Positions 1 to 7,368 of a stretch of 11,823 nt of DNA are shown here, in pieces. A program made the translations under genes and the position numbers. Within the stretch, counting starts at the first letter, position 1, and each line of letters starts with the position of its first letter. This stretch comes from Dehalococcoidales bacterium (GTDB lineage Bacteria; Chloroflexota; Dehalococcoidia; Dehalococcoidales; RBG-16-60-22). The notes under the pieces were generated by a model. It searched no databases. It was not told the DNA's origin and saw only the letters and a program-made list of their open reading frames with translations. Where the stretch lies: the NCBI GenBank assembly GCA_030615475.1, contig JAUWZF010000013.1, positions 1 to 11,823 of the forward strand. The letters are read 5' to 3'.

Positions 1-723
1 CTCCAGGCTGTTGACCTTTATCTCACCACCGATACATTTGGCGCCCTGCCCCCATTTAAGCTCAATCGTTTCCAGGCCGTGCTTTTTATGAACATATTCG
101 GCAACACCCAGTCTGGTATCCTCCACATTCATCTGGACCAGGATTTCACCATATCCCTGATAGTAGCGGCGGTAGACCTCAATGCGGCGGTCTATATCCG
201 GCGCCGAAATCACATTACCCTTGGCATCACACTCAAGTTGCGGGTCGATACCACAAACGTTTTCGCCACAGACCAGGGTAACGCCACTGATAGCAGCACC
301 AATGGCGAAGTGGTCCCAGTTTTTACGGGCTATCTCGGTAGAACCCAAAGCACCGGTAAAGATAGGCATTTTCATTTTGACCTTGATGTCCCAGCCATAT
401 TCCGTCTCTGTATCTACCGCTGGGAAGATAGCCGTATCGGGGTCACCGATTATCCCCTCGGGTAGCCCTCTAGCCCCCAGGGCATACCCCTGGATGTTGA
501 GATGCGAGTAATCAACCGGGTAATCCTTGTCGCCTCCGGCCGTGATTTCACCGAAGGGACCGGGATAAATCAGCTCCCGACCGCGGAAGGTCGCCTTGAA
601 GACCTCACAGTTGCCGGTGCAGCCGTCAATACAGCGAGTGCAGAGGCCACTCATCGGCACGACACTGCGAGAGCGATTGGCAGTTCGGGTGGCATCATTA
701 GCATTGGGTCTTTGCAGATTCAT
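1..723 (-). CDS. FMN-binding glutamate synthase family protein (3' part outside window)
   Basis: The visible 241 residues are the N-terminal part of a glutamate-synthase-like FMN protein, the stand-alone archaeal/anaerobe type. Family members are thought to act in glutamate formation from glutamine and 2-oxoglutarate, but many are untested. Seen: a Cys cluster C28-X2-C31-X3-C35-X3-C39, likely an Fe-S site; the family-typical stretch around YPGPFGEITAG (residues 53-63) and YPVDYSHLNIQG (68-79); further Cys at 152, 157 and 165; and KWGQGAK at 223-229, typical of the FMN/substrate barrel of the glutamate synthase central domain. The ATG at 723 is preceded by a good AAAGGAG site. The reading frame is open to the left edge, so the C-terminal barrel half is missing only because the window ends. 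It lies downstream of an NrpR-type regulator and overlaps the intervening small ORF by 4 bases (ATGA), which supports co-transcription and nitrogen control. The family call is firm; the exact reaction is inferred. Confidence 0.85.
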   Translation of the reverse strand, partial: MNLQRPNANDATRTANRSRSVVPMSGLCTRCIDGCTGNCEVFKATFRGRELIYPGPFGEITAGGDKDYPVDYSHLNIQGYALGARGLPEGIIGDPDTAIFPAVDTETEYGWDIKVKMKMPIFTGALGSTEIARKNWDHFAIGAAISGVTLVCGENVCGIDPQLECDAKGNVISAPDIDRRIEVYRRYYQGYGEILVQMNVEDTRLGVAEYVHKKHGLETIELKWGQGAKCIGGEIKVNSLE

Positions 724-812
724 TTGCTCTTTCTCCTTTCTCCTATTATGATGTCTTCAACTATCTCATAATCGCTTTTCATAGCCTGATTGCCTTTCTT
801 AACTTCTTTCAT
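720..812 (-). CDS. Candidate 30-residue small protein between nrpR and the glutamate synthase gene
   Basis: This ORF starts with the ATG directly after the NrpR stop codon (TAG-ATG, no gap) and ends in a TGA sharing ATGA with the start of the glutamate synthase gene. The predicted peptide is charged, rich in Lys and Glu, starts MKEVKKGNQA and ends GERRKSK, with a short IVEDIII hydrophobic run. It has no Cys and no membrane segment. The ribosome site of the next gene lies inside it. Exact abutment on both sides is the usual sign of translational coupling, but I see no strong Shine-Dalgarno of its own. It is in the same frame as NrpR, so it could instead be a C-terminal tail cut off by the TAG codon, or untranslated spacer. 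I do not recognise a family. Confidence 0.4.
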   Translation of the reverse strand: MKEVKKGNQAMKSDYEIVEDIIIGERRKSK

Positions 813-1808
813 CTATAACTCATCAACTTTCACCAGCGTTTGATAATCAACGAGAGCACTCATGGCATGGTTTTCACTGTCAATACCGGCCTCCTGAGCC
901 GCCGCCACCGGGTTCAAGCCGCCAATCAGAATAACCCCGATTCTGTTGAGGTCTACCGGTATTTCGCAAATCGGCTCGCTGACATTGCCCATCAGAAAGA
1001 TTCCATCCAGCCCGGCATCTTTGAGATTGGCTATCACCTCTTCAGCCAGCGGGCGGCAGACAGCCGGTATTTCTCTGTAGTTTGCCAGTATTTCGCCGTT
1101 GCCGTTATCGGCTACTCCGGCAACTGAGGTCATTCTGGCCCTTATGAATATTTCTGAAGGGTCCAGGGAACTACCGGAGTAATGAATGAGTTCGGTAAAA
1201 CGAAGGGGTTTGTGATTTTGTATTTGCAGTATGCCGCCGAATCTTGAGTCTACGGGTACACCGGCTTTGAGCAGGGTGCCGTTGACTAAAATGCTGCACA
1301 CCGTCGCCAGGGCTACCTTACCCTGTGGGACAATCAACTCACCGATGTTTTCTCCTTCACCGGCTACCGCTACCAGGTCACTGACACAGAGTCCCGCCCG
1401 GAAAACCGGTTTCATTATCTTTAATGCCTTTCTGAAATTTTCCTCCCGGAAGAAGGAAACATTGACCGGTATGGAACCCGTACGTTTATCCCAGTCAAAA
1501 TTAGTATGAAAGGCAAGCGTCTCAATCTTTGAGAAAGCAAACCCGACTTTATCATTAACGAGGGCCTTCTTAAGCTCTGTAAAGCCAAGCTCTGTAATTA
1601 CTCTGCCTTCTCTTCTACCCTCAAGCCGGGTTAGTCCGCGTTCATCCATCAACCTGAGATGATATCTTACGGCTCTTTCACTTAGCTCAATACCGAGACC
1701 TTTTATGTGTCTGGCAATGACCCTGGCCCCCATTGCCTGCGGAGAATTACTTAATACCTTAAGTATGGAGAATTCTTTTCGCTCAATGCCCTGTGTTTCA
1801 AAACTCAT
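813..1808 (-). CDS. nrpR: NrpR-family transcriptional repressor (nitrogen regulation)
   Basis: This 331-residue protein has an N-terminal winged helix (about residues 8-75; recognition part near SERAVRYHLRLMDERGLT) followed by one NrpR regulatory domain (DUF128, about 85-325). The hallmark of that domain is VPVDSRFGGILQ (184-195), then LRFTELIHYSGSSLDP (202-217) and MTSVAGVADN (226-235). In methanogens, NrpR represses nitrogen-fixation and ammonium-assimilation genes and is released by 2-oxoglutarate when nitrogen is scarce. Some methanogen proteins carry two regulatory domains; this one has a single copy, so it probably works as a dimer. The gene heads an operon with a glutamate-synthase-like protein, which matches a nitrogen role. 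The ATG at 1808 has no clear Shine-Dalgarno, but a sigma70-type promoter and an operator-like palindrome lie directly upstream, suggesting a short leader of about 30 bases and autoregulation. The family call is strong; the target genes are inferred. Confidence 0.9.
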   Translation of the reverse strand: MSFETQGIERKEFSILKVLSNSPQAMGARVIARHIKGLGIELSERAVRYHLRLMDERGLTRLEGRREGRVITELGFTELKKALVNDKVGFAFSKIETLAFHTNFDWDKRTGSIPVNVSFFREENFRKALKIMKPVFRAGLCVSDLVAVAGEGENIGELIVPQGKVALATVCSILVNGTLLKAGVPVDSRFGGILQIQNHKPLRFTELIHYSGSSLDPSEIFIRARMTSVAGVADNGNGEILANYREIPAVCRPLAEEVIANLKDAGLDGIFLMGNVSEPICEIPVDLNRIGVILIGGLNPVAAAQEAGIDSENHAMSALVDYQTLVKVDEL

Positions 1809-1820
1809 ACGACAACAAAA

Positions 1821-1840
1821 TACGGCAATAGCTTACCGTA
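1821..1840. promoter_or_regulatory. Palindromic operator candidate at the nrpR transcription start
   Basis: A 20-base imperfect palindrome has TACGG/CCGTA arms, with further inner A/T pairing (pattern TACGGnAAnnnnTTnCCGTA). Read on the minus strand, its core is GGTA-N6-TGCC. This is one base from the GGTA-N6-TACC operator reported, from memory, for Methanosarcina NrpR. It sits right at the predicted start site, just downstream of the -10 box, a classic repressor position. Binding by NrpR is inferred. Confidence 0.55.
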
Positions 1841-1845
1841 TCCCT

Positions 1846-1875
1846 ACTATACTGCATCGGAGGAATTGCTGTCAA
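1846..1875 (-). promoter_or_regulatory. Sigma70-type promoter of the nrpR operon
   Basis: On the minus strand a perfect -35 box TTGACA (1875-1870) is followed after 18 bases by TATAGT (1851-1846), a 5/6 match to the -10 consensus. Transcription would start near 1839, about 30 bases before the nrpR ATG. This supports a bacterial host rather than an archaeon, although the NrpR family is best known from methanogens. Confidence 0.7.
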
Positions 1876-1886
1876 TATATTACTGT

Positions 1887-1902
1887 GTTACATTATAGTA
1901 AC
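1887..1902. promoter_or_regulatory. Second palindrome, GTTAC-N6-GTAAC, upstream of the AOR gene
   Basis: Perfect 5-base inverted arms are separated by 6 bases and end just before the GGAGGAAGGAG ribosome site of the plus-strand operon. The element overlaps a possible -10 (TACATT, 1889-1894), which lies 17 bases downstream of a weak -35 (TTGCTG, 1866-1871). The half-site spacing equals that of the palindrome at the nrpR start, but the arm sequence differs. It could be an operator for the AOR operon, either for NrpR or for another regulator. Confidence 0.4.
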
Positions 1903-1918
1903 GGAGGAAGGAGCTTTA

Positions 1919-3733
1919 ATGGCTGGGGGATACATGGGGAAACTCCTGTTCGTGAATCTCTCTACAGGAGAGATGAAAGAGGAGACGCTTGATGAGACTC
2001 TCTGCATGAATTTCATCGGTGGTTATGGCATCGGTGCCAGGATTCTTTATAGTCGGCAGAGAGGTGGCGTAGACCCCCTGGGACCGGAAAATACTCTCGG
2101 CCTGATTACCGGCCCGCTCACCGGTACTCCGGCCACTCTTGGTTGCCGTTATGTAGCCGTGGCGAAATCACCCCTTACCGGCGGCTGGGGCGATGCCAAT
2201 TCCGGAGGTCAATTCGGACCTTACCTTAAATTTGCCGGCTACGACGGGGTATTCTTTACCGGCGTTTCTGAAAAGCCGGTTTACCTTTATGTCAACAATG
2301 GTAAAACCGAACTGAGAGAGGCCACTCATATCTGGGGAAAGAGCACCTTTGAAACCGATGATACGCTGCAGGCCGAATACGGTAAGGCTGCCAGGGTCGT
2401 CAGCATCGGTCCGGCCGGTGAGAAACTCTCCCTCGTATCCTGCCTTATGAACCATGGAGGCGACGCTGCCGGGCGTTCAGGACTGGGGGCGGTCATGGGT
2501 TCCAAAAAACTGAAGGCGGTGGTGGTAAAGGGAGACATGAAGGTCCCTGTAGCCGATATCGAAGGGGCCAACCGGTTGAGACAGGAGCATATCGCCGAGA
2601 TAAAAGGGCCCGGCCTAGAAATTTTTCACAAGTACGGCACTGCCGTACACGCCGAAGAATCGGTCCACAGCGGCGACACGCCGGTGAAGAACTGGGGCGG
2701 CGTCGGCGTCATTGAACTACCCGATGTCTCCGGTTTAAACAAGGACCTGATTGCCGCCAATGTGAAGAGCAGAACCGGCTGCTGGCGTTGTCCCGTTGCC
2801 TGCCGCGGTGAATTTAAGGCAGGGACCGGCGATCATAAATACCCGGCCGGCACTCATCGGCCGGAATACGAAACCATGGCCGCTTTCGGAGCGATGTGCT
2901 GTAATAATAACGCCGAGGCGATAGCCATGGCGAACCACGTCTGCAATAGCTACGGACTGGATACTATCTCCACCGGCACCATTATCGCCTTCGCTATGGA
3001 ATGTTATGAGCACGGCATTATCTCCAAGAAAGATACGGACGGCATTGAGCTTACCTGGGGCAACCACCGGGCTATGGTAAAGTTGACCGAGAAGATAGCC
3101 CGGCGGGAGGGCTTCGGTGATGTCCTCGCCGACGGAGTTAGGGTTGCCGCCGGGAAAATCGGGAAGGCCGCCGAACAATATGCGGTACACATCGGCGGGC
3201 AGGAACTCGGCCTGCACGACCCCAAGTTCGATTTCCCGTTTTTCAGGGGTAAGCCGACCGCTGCCAGGTACCAGATGGACGCAACCCCCGGCCGGCACAC
3301 GGCTGGTTTCGGACCCAGCCAGTTTCTGGACCATGTGGTCAATGCCGCCGGATTTTGCCTGCACAGTGATACCCTTGTGGAAAATCCCGGCAGGTATCTG
3401 GCGGGATTTATTAGCGCCGTGACCGGTTGGGAACATTCCGCGGATGAGCTGCTCAAATACGGCGAGAGGATTGCCAATATAAGGCATGTCTTCACCCTGC
3501 GCGAAGGTATTAACCCTCGGAAGCTCAAGGTGCACGGCCGGATAATCGGTCGCCCTCCCCACCAAGAGGGCCCGCTGGCCGGTGTGTCATCGGATATCGA
3601 GACGCAGATAGACGAGAACCTTGACGCCCTCGATTGGGACCGGGTAACAACGAAACCGAGTAAGAAAAAACTGCTGGAACTGGGCCTGGATGATGTAGCC
3701 GAGGAGCTATGGCCGCCGCAGGGTACTCCTTGA
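1919..3733 (+). CDS. aor: Aldehyde:ferredoxin oxidoreductase (tungsten-pterin family)
   Basis: This 604-residue protein has the usual length of the AOR family. These enzymes oxidise aldehydes to carboxylic acids with ferredoxin (or run in reverse) using a tungsten-bispyranopterin and one [4Fe-4S] cluster in the cytoplasm. Seen: an N-terminal AOR domain (about 7-205) with GGYGIGARIL (34-43), GPLTGT (65-70) and GRSGLGAVMGSKKLKA (185-200); the cluster motif C288-X2-C291-X3-C295; and a fourth candidate ligand, C480, in GFCLHSD. The first three Cys have the same numbers as in the Pyrococcus furiosus enzyme. PEYET (315-319) and H460 are plausible active-site residues. The ATG at 1919 follows AAGGAG by 5 bases, the best start; the ATG at 1934 is less well placed. 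It is the first gene of a three-gene operon with an SDR 51 bases downstream. No small ferredoxin partner gene is adjacent. The family call is firm; the substrate is unknown. Confidence 0.92.
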   Translation: MAGGYMGKLLFVNLSTGEMKEETLDETLCMNFIGGYGIGARILYSRQRGGVDPLGPENTLGLITGPLTGTPATLGCRYVAVAKSPLTGGWGDANSGGQFGPYLKFAGYDGVFFTGVSEKPVYLYVNNGKTELREATHIWGKSTFETDDTLQAEYGKAARVVSIGPAGEKLSLVSCLMNHGGDAAGRSGLGAVMGSKKLKAVVVKGDMKVPVADIEGANRLRQEHIAEIKGPGLEIFHKYGTAVHAEESVHSGDTPVKNWGGVGVIELPDVSGLNKDLIAANVKSRTGCWRCPVACRGEFKAGTGDHKYPAGTHRPEYETMAAFGAMCCNNNAEAIAMANHVCNSYGLDTISTGTIIAFAMECYEHGIISKKDTDGIELTWGNHRAMVKLTEKIARREGFGDVLADGVRVAAGKIGKAAEQYAVHIGGQELGLHDPKFDFPFFRGKPTAARYQMDATPGRHTAGFGPSQFLDHVVNAAGFCLHSDTLVENPGRYLAGFISAVTGWEHSADELLKYGERIANIRHVFTLREGINPRKLKVHGRIIGRPPHQEGPLAGVSSDIETQIDENLDALDWDRVTTKPSKKKLLELGLDDVAEELWPPQGTP

Positions 3734-3784
3734 TTTGGGTTTAGATAATATTCCTTACTTTTATGCGAGAAGGGAGAAAGCACT

Positions 3785-4627
3785 ATGAACAGCCTTGAGG
3801 GTAAGGTCGCCATGGTTACCGGAGCCGCGAGCAAGAGAGGCATGGGCCATGCCGTTGCCGTGCGATTAGCCAGCGAAGGGGCTAACGTAATCGTTCTCGA
3901 TAAGTACTCCGCGCCCAAAAGCATCTGGCCCGGAGACGAAGGGTGGGGAGGGTTGGATGCCGTCGTTGATGAAATCAAGTCTCTGGGCAGGGAAGCCCTG
4001 GCCGTGGTGGCGGATATCAGCAGCAATAAAGCCGTGGACGAAGCTGTGGCCAAAGCCCTGAAGAAGTTCGGGAAGATAGATATCCTGGTCCATTGCGGCG
4101 GTATTCGCGGCTCGATGACGACACCGATCATAGACCTTTCCGAAGAAGAGTGGCGAGACATCCTGGATGTTAATCTTACCGGCTCATTTCTCATTTCCCG
4201 GGCAGTAGCCAAGACGATGGTGCCGGACGGAGAAGGCAAAAAGATAGTTCTTATCGGCTCAATGGCGGCCATGAAGGGGTACGCGGGAAGCGCCGGTTAT
4301 TGCGCTTCGAAGCATGGTATCCTGGGACTGGGAAGGACTCTGGCCGCCGAGCTGGCGCAATATAAAATAAATGTCAATATTATCAACCCCGGCGGCTTTA
4401 ACACCAACCTGAGAGACACAGAAATCATCAAGAGGGCAAAAGCCGAGGGTATCAGTCTGGCCGAAGCCATAGAGCAGGAATCCCACAAATCTGGGCCGGG
4501 TCCCGGCATACCGCTGGGTCGACTCGGCGAACCGGAAGAGGTCGCCGACCTGGTCTTTTTCCTGGTTTCCGACCAGTCCAGGTACATCACGGGAGAGGCA
4601 ATCCTCATTGGCGGCGGCATCACCTAG
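3785..4627 (+). CDS. Short-chain dehydrogenase/reductase (SDR), NAD-type
   Basis: This is a 280-residue classical SDR with a Rossmann fold. Seen: a glycine-rich cofactor motif TGAASKRGMG (12-21); Asp39 at the end of the second strand (VIVLDK), which normally selects NAD(H) over NADP(H); and the catalytic set N130, S159, Y172 and K176 (YCASK). The usual NNAG motif is HCGG here (103-106). The tail LGRLGEPEEVADLVFFLVSD and YITGEAILIGGG are standard for the FabG-like C-terminus. The segment YSAPKSIWPGDEGWGG (41-56) after the second strand is a loop longer than in FabG and occurs in catabolic SDRs. The ATG at 3785 has an AAGGGAG site upstream. Placed between AOR and an acyl-CoA synthetase subunit, it probably oxidises a hydroxy-acid, hydroxyacyl-CoA or alcohol intermediate; the actual substrate is unknown. 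Confidence 0.9.
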   Translation: MNSLEGKVAMVTGAASKRGMGHAVAVRLASEGANVIVLDKYSAPKSIWPGDEGWGGLDAVVDEIKSLGREALAVVADISSNKAVDEAVAKALKKFGKIDILVHCGGIRGSMTTPIIDLSEEEWRDILDVNLTGSFLISRAVAKTMVPDGEGKKIVLIGSMAAMKGYAGSAGYCASKHGILGLGRTLAAELAQYKINVNIINPGGFNTNLRDTEIIKRAKAEGISLAEAIEQESHKSGPGPGIPLGRLGEPEEVADLVFFLVSDQSRYITGEAILIGGGIT

Positions 4628-4654
4628 AATACATCTTCAGCGAGGTTATTATTA

Positions 4655-6130
4655 TTGAAAACGGAACCTGAAACAAAGGACTTCTGGGATTATCTGTTTT
4701 CGCCCGAATCCATCGCTGTTATCGGGGCATCCAACGCGCCGGGGTCATGGGGAAATAACGCTGTGAAAGGCCTCCTCGGCACGGGAGGCAGGCGTATTTA
4801 CCCGGTTAACCCCAACGCTGACGAAATTCTCGGAGTCAAGGCTTACCATAGCGTGGTGGATATACCGGATACGGTCGATTTGGCGGTGATAGTTATCTCA
4901 GCCGAGCTGGTTCCCCGGGTATTACGCGAGTGTGTATCGAAAGCCGTCAAAGCCGCTGTTATTATTTCTGCCGGATTCGCCGAAACAGGTGAGCAGGGAC
5001 AGAAACTGGAAGCCGAGTTAGTCGAGATTGCCCGTCGGGGGGGCCTGCGCTTTATCGGGCCGAATAGCATGGGACATGCCGATACGCGGTCGCAAATGTC
5101 GACCTTCGGCCAGGCGGGGGAAATGCCCAGAGGCCCGGCAGCCATCCTGGCTCAAAGCGGTAACATGTGCCTCAAGATAGTCCGCAATCTAGCGGCAGCC
5201 GGAGTCGCTTTCAGTAAATATATCAGTACCGGCAATGAAGTCGACCTGCGCATGGAAGACTACCTGGAATATCTTGCTGAAGACGATGACACTAAAGTAA
5301 TTGCCGCCTATATTGAAGGCCTGCGGGACGGGAGACGCTTCATGCAACTCGCCAGAGAAATCACGGCACACAAACCGATTGTCGTCGTTAAGGTCGGCGG
5401 GACCGAGGAGTCGGCCAGAGCCGTCATGTCCCATACCGGAGCGCTGGCCGGCGCCGATGAGGTCTACACCGCCGCCTTCAGGCAGTCGGGAGTGATTAGA
5501 GTCGATGATGACGACGAGCTTTGCGACGTGGTGTACGCATTACTCAATTGCCCGTTACCCCGGAGTAACAGGGTCGGCATATTGAGCATCGGGGGCGGCC
5601 CGGGGGCACTGACCGCCGAAGCGTGCGAGAAGGAGGGCCTGGCAATAGGTACGCTTGAGGAATCGACGTTGAAGAAACTGGACAAATACCTGCCCTTGCG
5701 ATGGCCCCGCCGGAATCCCATCGACATGGCCGGTCCCAGTGCGGCTGAATTCTCGGTAATAGCCGACCTGCTCCTGGCGCTGCTGGAGGATGCCAACATC
5801 GATTCGGTCTTCCTGCTGGCTCCGATAGTAATGGACAGGACTCTCCTGGCCAGCCGCATGGGTCTTAAACCGGAGCAGATTAAGGCCTATCGAGAAAAGG
5901 AAGAGGAAAACCTGAAGCTAATCAGGGAAAAGTCGGAAAAATACGGGAAGCCGGTAATTTTATTGTGGCAATCGCGCGATATTAATCCCGACCCGACTGT
6001 ATCGTCACTTTTTCGCCGGGAGAGAATTCTGGTCCAGGCCAACGCGCGCCGTGCCGCCAGGGTAATGCGGTATTTAGCCTGGTACAGACGGTATCTTGAT
6101 GCTACCGCGGGCAAATCGTCTCCGCTTTAA
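4655..6130 (+). CDS. Acyl-CoA synthetase (ADP-forming) alpha-type protein, CoA-binding and ligase domains only
   Basis: This 491-residue protein matches the alpha part of NDP-forming acyl-CoA synthetases, which convert acyl-CoA, ADP and phosphate to acid, CoA and ATP. Seen: a CoA-binding Rossmann domain with AVIGASNAPGSWG (21-33) and YPVNP (49-53), a succinyl-CoA-ligase-like domain with FIGPNSMG (133-140) and AQSGN (166-170), and the phospho-histidine motif SHTGALAG with H260. The usual GPNC Cys is Ser here. The ATP-grasp (beta) domain, normally fused or adjacent, is absent, so a separate beta subunit would be needed. The C-terminal 100 residues are charged and include a likely helical stretch (410-435). 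The start is TTG, with GAGGT 8 bases upstream; no in-frame ATG fits better. It follows the SDR by 27 bases, and its stop overlaps the convergent CoA-transferase gene. It would suit energy conservation at the end of an acid-degrading pathway. Confidence 0.82.
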   Translation: MKTEPETKDFWDYLFSPESIAVIGASNAPGSWGNNAVKGLLGTGGRRIYPVNPNADEILGVKAYHSVVDIPDTVDLAVIVISAELVPRVLRECVSKAVKAAVIISAGFAETGEQGQKLEAELVEIARRGGLRFIGPNSMGHADTRSQMSTFGQAGEMPRGPAAILAQSGNMCLKIVRNLAAAGVAFSKYISTGNEVDLRMEDYLEYLAEDDDTKVIAAYIEGLRDGRRFMQLAREITAHKPIVVVKVGGTEESARAVMSHTGALAGADEVYTAAFRQSGVIRVDDDDELCDVVYALLNCPLPRSNRVGILSIGGGPGALTAEACEKEGLAIGTLEESTLKKLDKYLPLRWPRRNPIDMAGPSAAEFSVIADLLLALLEDANIDSVFLLAPIVMDRTLLASRMGLKPEQIKAYREKEEENLKLIREKSEKYGKPVILLWQSRDINPDPTVSSLFRRERILVQANARRAARVMRYLAWYRRYLDATAGKSSPL

Positions 6131-7362
6131 GCCTTTTTACGGCTGGTCTTTATTACTCCCTGTCCTTCGAGTTCGGCAATTGCTTCAGGTTTATACCCCA
6201 GTTTGAGGAGAATTTCTTCGGTGTGCTGCCCCAGTAGAGGCGACGGACCCTGAGGACGCCCCGGGGTCTTCTTCAGCTTTACCGGCAGTCCCAGCATCTT
6301 CACTTCCCCACGGGCCGGGTGCTTCGTGGTGTAAATCATGTCATTTGCCTCCAGCTGAGGGTTGGCGCATACCTCCTCGTAAGTCAGGCAGGGGTCGCAG
6401 CGCATTTTCGCCTCACGGAATATCTGCTGCCATTCCGCCCGGGTCTTCTGGCTGAACGCCTCGTCCAGGAGTCGCCCGATCTCCTCCCGGTTCTTTTGCC
6501 TGACCTCATCGGTTTTAAACCTGGGGTCGTCCGCCAGGTGCTCTACTCCCACGACCTTGCAGAAGTCGGGCCACATCGGGCCTGTCCCGAAGATAGTAAG
6601 CACGTCCCCGTCTTTAGCACGGAAGGGCCCAAAGGGCGGCGTGCCGTAACCCCGTCCCGATTTATACGGCATCCTGTCGCCCGTCAGGTATTCGGCGAAC
6701 CCGCTGAACTGCAGGTACAACGCCGCGTCCAGATTGTTAACGGTTAGTGCCTGCCCCTGTCCCGTTCGCTCCCGCACGAATAAAGCCGTCATTATCGCGT
6801 AAGCCACCAGCATACCGCCGACATGGTCGCAGGCGGGGAAAGGCAGCATCGACGGCGCGCCACCGGGGTATCCCATCACGCTAACCATGCCTGACATGGC
6901 CTGACTCCACATATCCCCCCCGGCGCGGTGGGCTACGGGGCCGGTCTCGCCGTAACCGGAGAAAGAGCAATAGATGACTCTCGGATTGATTTTTGATATG
7001 TCTTCGTAGCCTATTCCCAGCCTTTCCGCCACACCGGGACGGAAGCTCTGTAAAACAACATCTACGTCTTCAGCCATTTTTAAAATTATTTCCTTCCCCT
7101 TCTCCGTCCTGATGTCAATGGCTAAATCCTTCTTGCCGCGGTTAAACGCCATCCACGAGGCTGTATCTGGCATTTTTTCGACGATGCTGGTATCAAGCAC
7201 GTCGTCCATGCCGGCGGGAAGCCCCAGCCGCTGTGCCTCTCCCTGTACCCTTTCGATTTTAATTACTTCCGCGCCCATATCCGCCAACATCGTGCCGCCG
7301 AACGGTGCCGCTACCGCGATACTGAAGTCCAGAACTCTAATACCTTCCAGAGGACAACTCAT
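6127..7362 (-). CDS. CaiB/BaiF family (type III) CoA-transferase with intact catalytic Asp
   Basis: This 411-residue protein moves CoA between carboxylic acids through an aspartyl anhydride/thioester. Seen: LEGIRVLDFS near the N-terminus; MLADMGAEVIKIE (25-37); FNRGKKDLAID (73-83); FRPGVAERLGIGY (107-119); SGYGETGP (135-142); AGGDMWSQAMSG with the catalytic Asp at 150; and PSPLLGQHTEEIL near the C-terminus. The start choice matters. A GTG at 7365 is 3 bases from the GGAGG site, whereas the ATG at 7362 is 6 bases away and is preferred. It is the last gene of the minus-strand operon, 15 bases after the MmgE/PrpD gene, whose stop codon lies next to this ribosome site. Its stop shares a TTAA with the stop of the convergent plus-strand gene. 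The acid substrate cannot be told from sequence; activation of the pathway substrate or recycling of CoA onto it is likely. Confidence 0.9.
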   Translation of the reverse strand: MSCPLEGIRVLDFSIAVAAPFGGTMLADMGAEVIKIERVQGEAQRLGLPAGMDDVLDTSIVEKMPDTASWMAFNRGKKDLAIDIRTEKGKEIILKMAEDVDVVLQSFRPGVAERLGIGYEDISKINPRVIYCSFSGYGETGPVAHRAGGDMWSQAMSGMVSVMGYPGGAPSMLPFPACDHVGGMLVAYAIMTALFVRERTGQGQALTVNNLDAALYLQFSGFAEYLTGDRMPYKSGRGYGTPPFGPFRAKDGDVLTIFGTGPMWPDFCKVVGVEHLADDPRFKTDEVRQKNREEIGRLLDEAFSQKTRAEWQQIFREAKMRCDPCLTYEEVCANPQLEANDMIYTTKHPARGEVKMLGLPVKLKKTPGRPQGPSPLLGQHTEEILLKLGYKPEAIAELEGQGVIKTSRKKA

Positions 7363-7368
7363 CACTCG

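Noticed and set aside
79..771. Several plus-strand open frames of 89-128 codons at the left edge
   Set aside because: They lie opposite the glutamate-synthase-family gene, whose minus-strand translation is continuous with clear family motifs.
3004..4272. A 422-codon open frame on the minus strand across the AOR and SDR genes
   Set aside because: It is rich in Ser, Pro and Arg, has no recognisable domain, and lies opposite two strongly supported genes with clear ribosome sites; it is a mirror frame of their codons.
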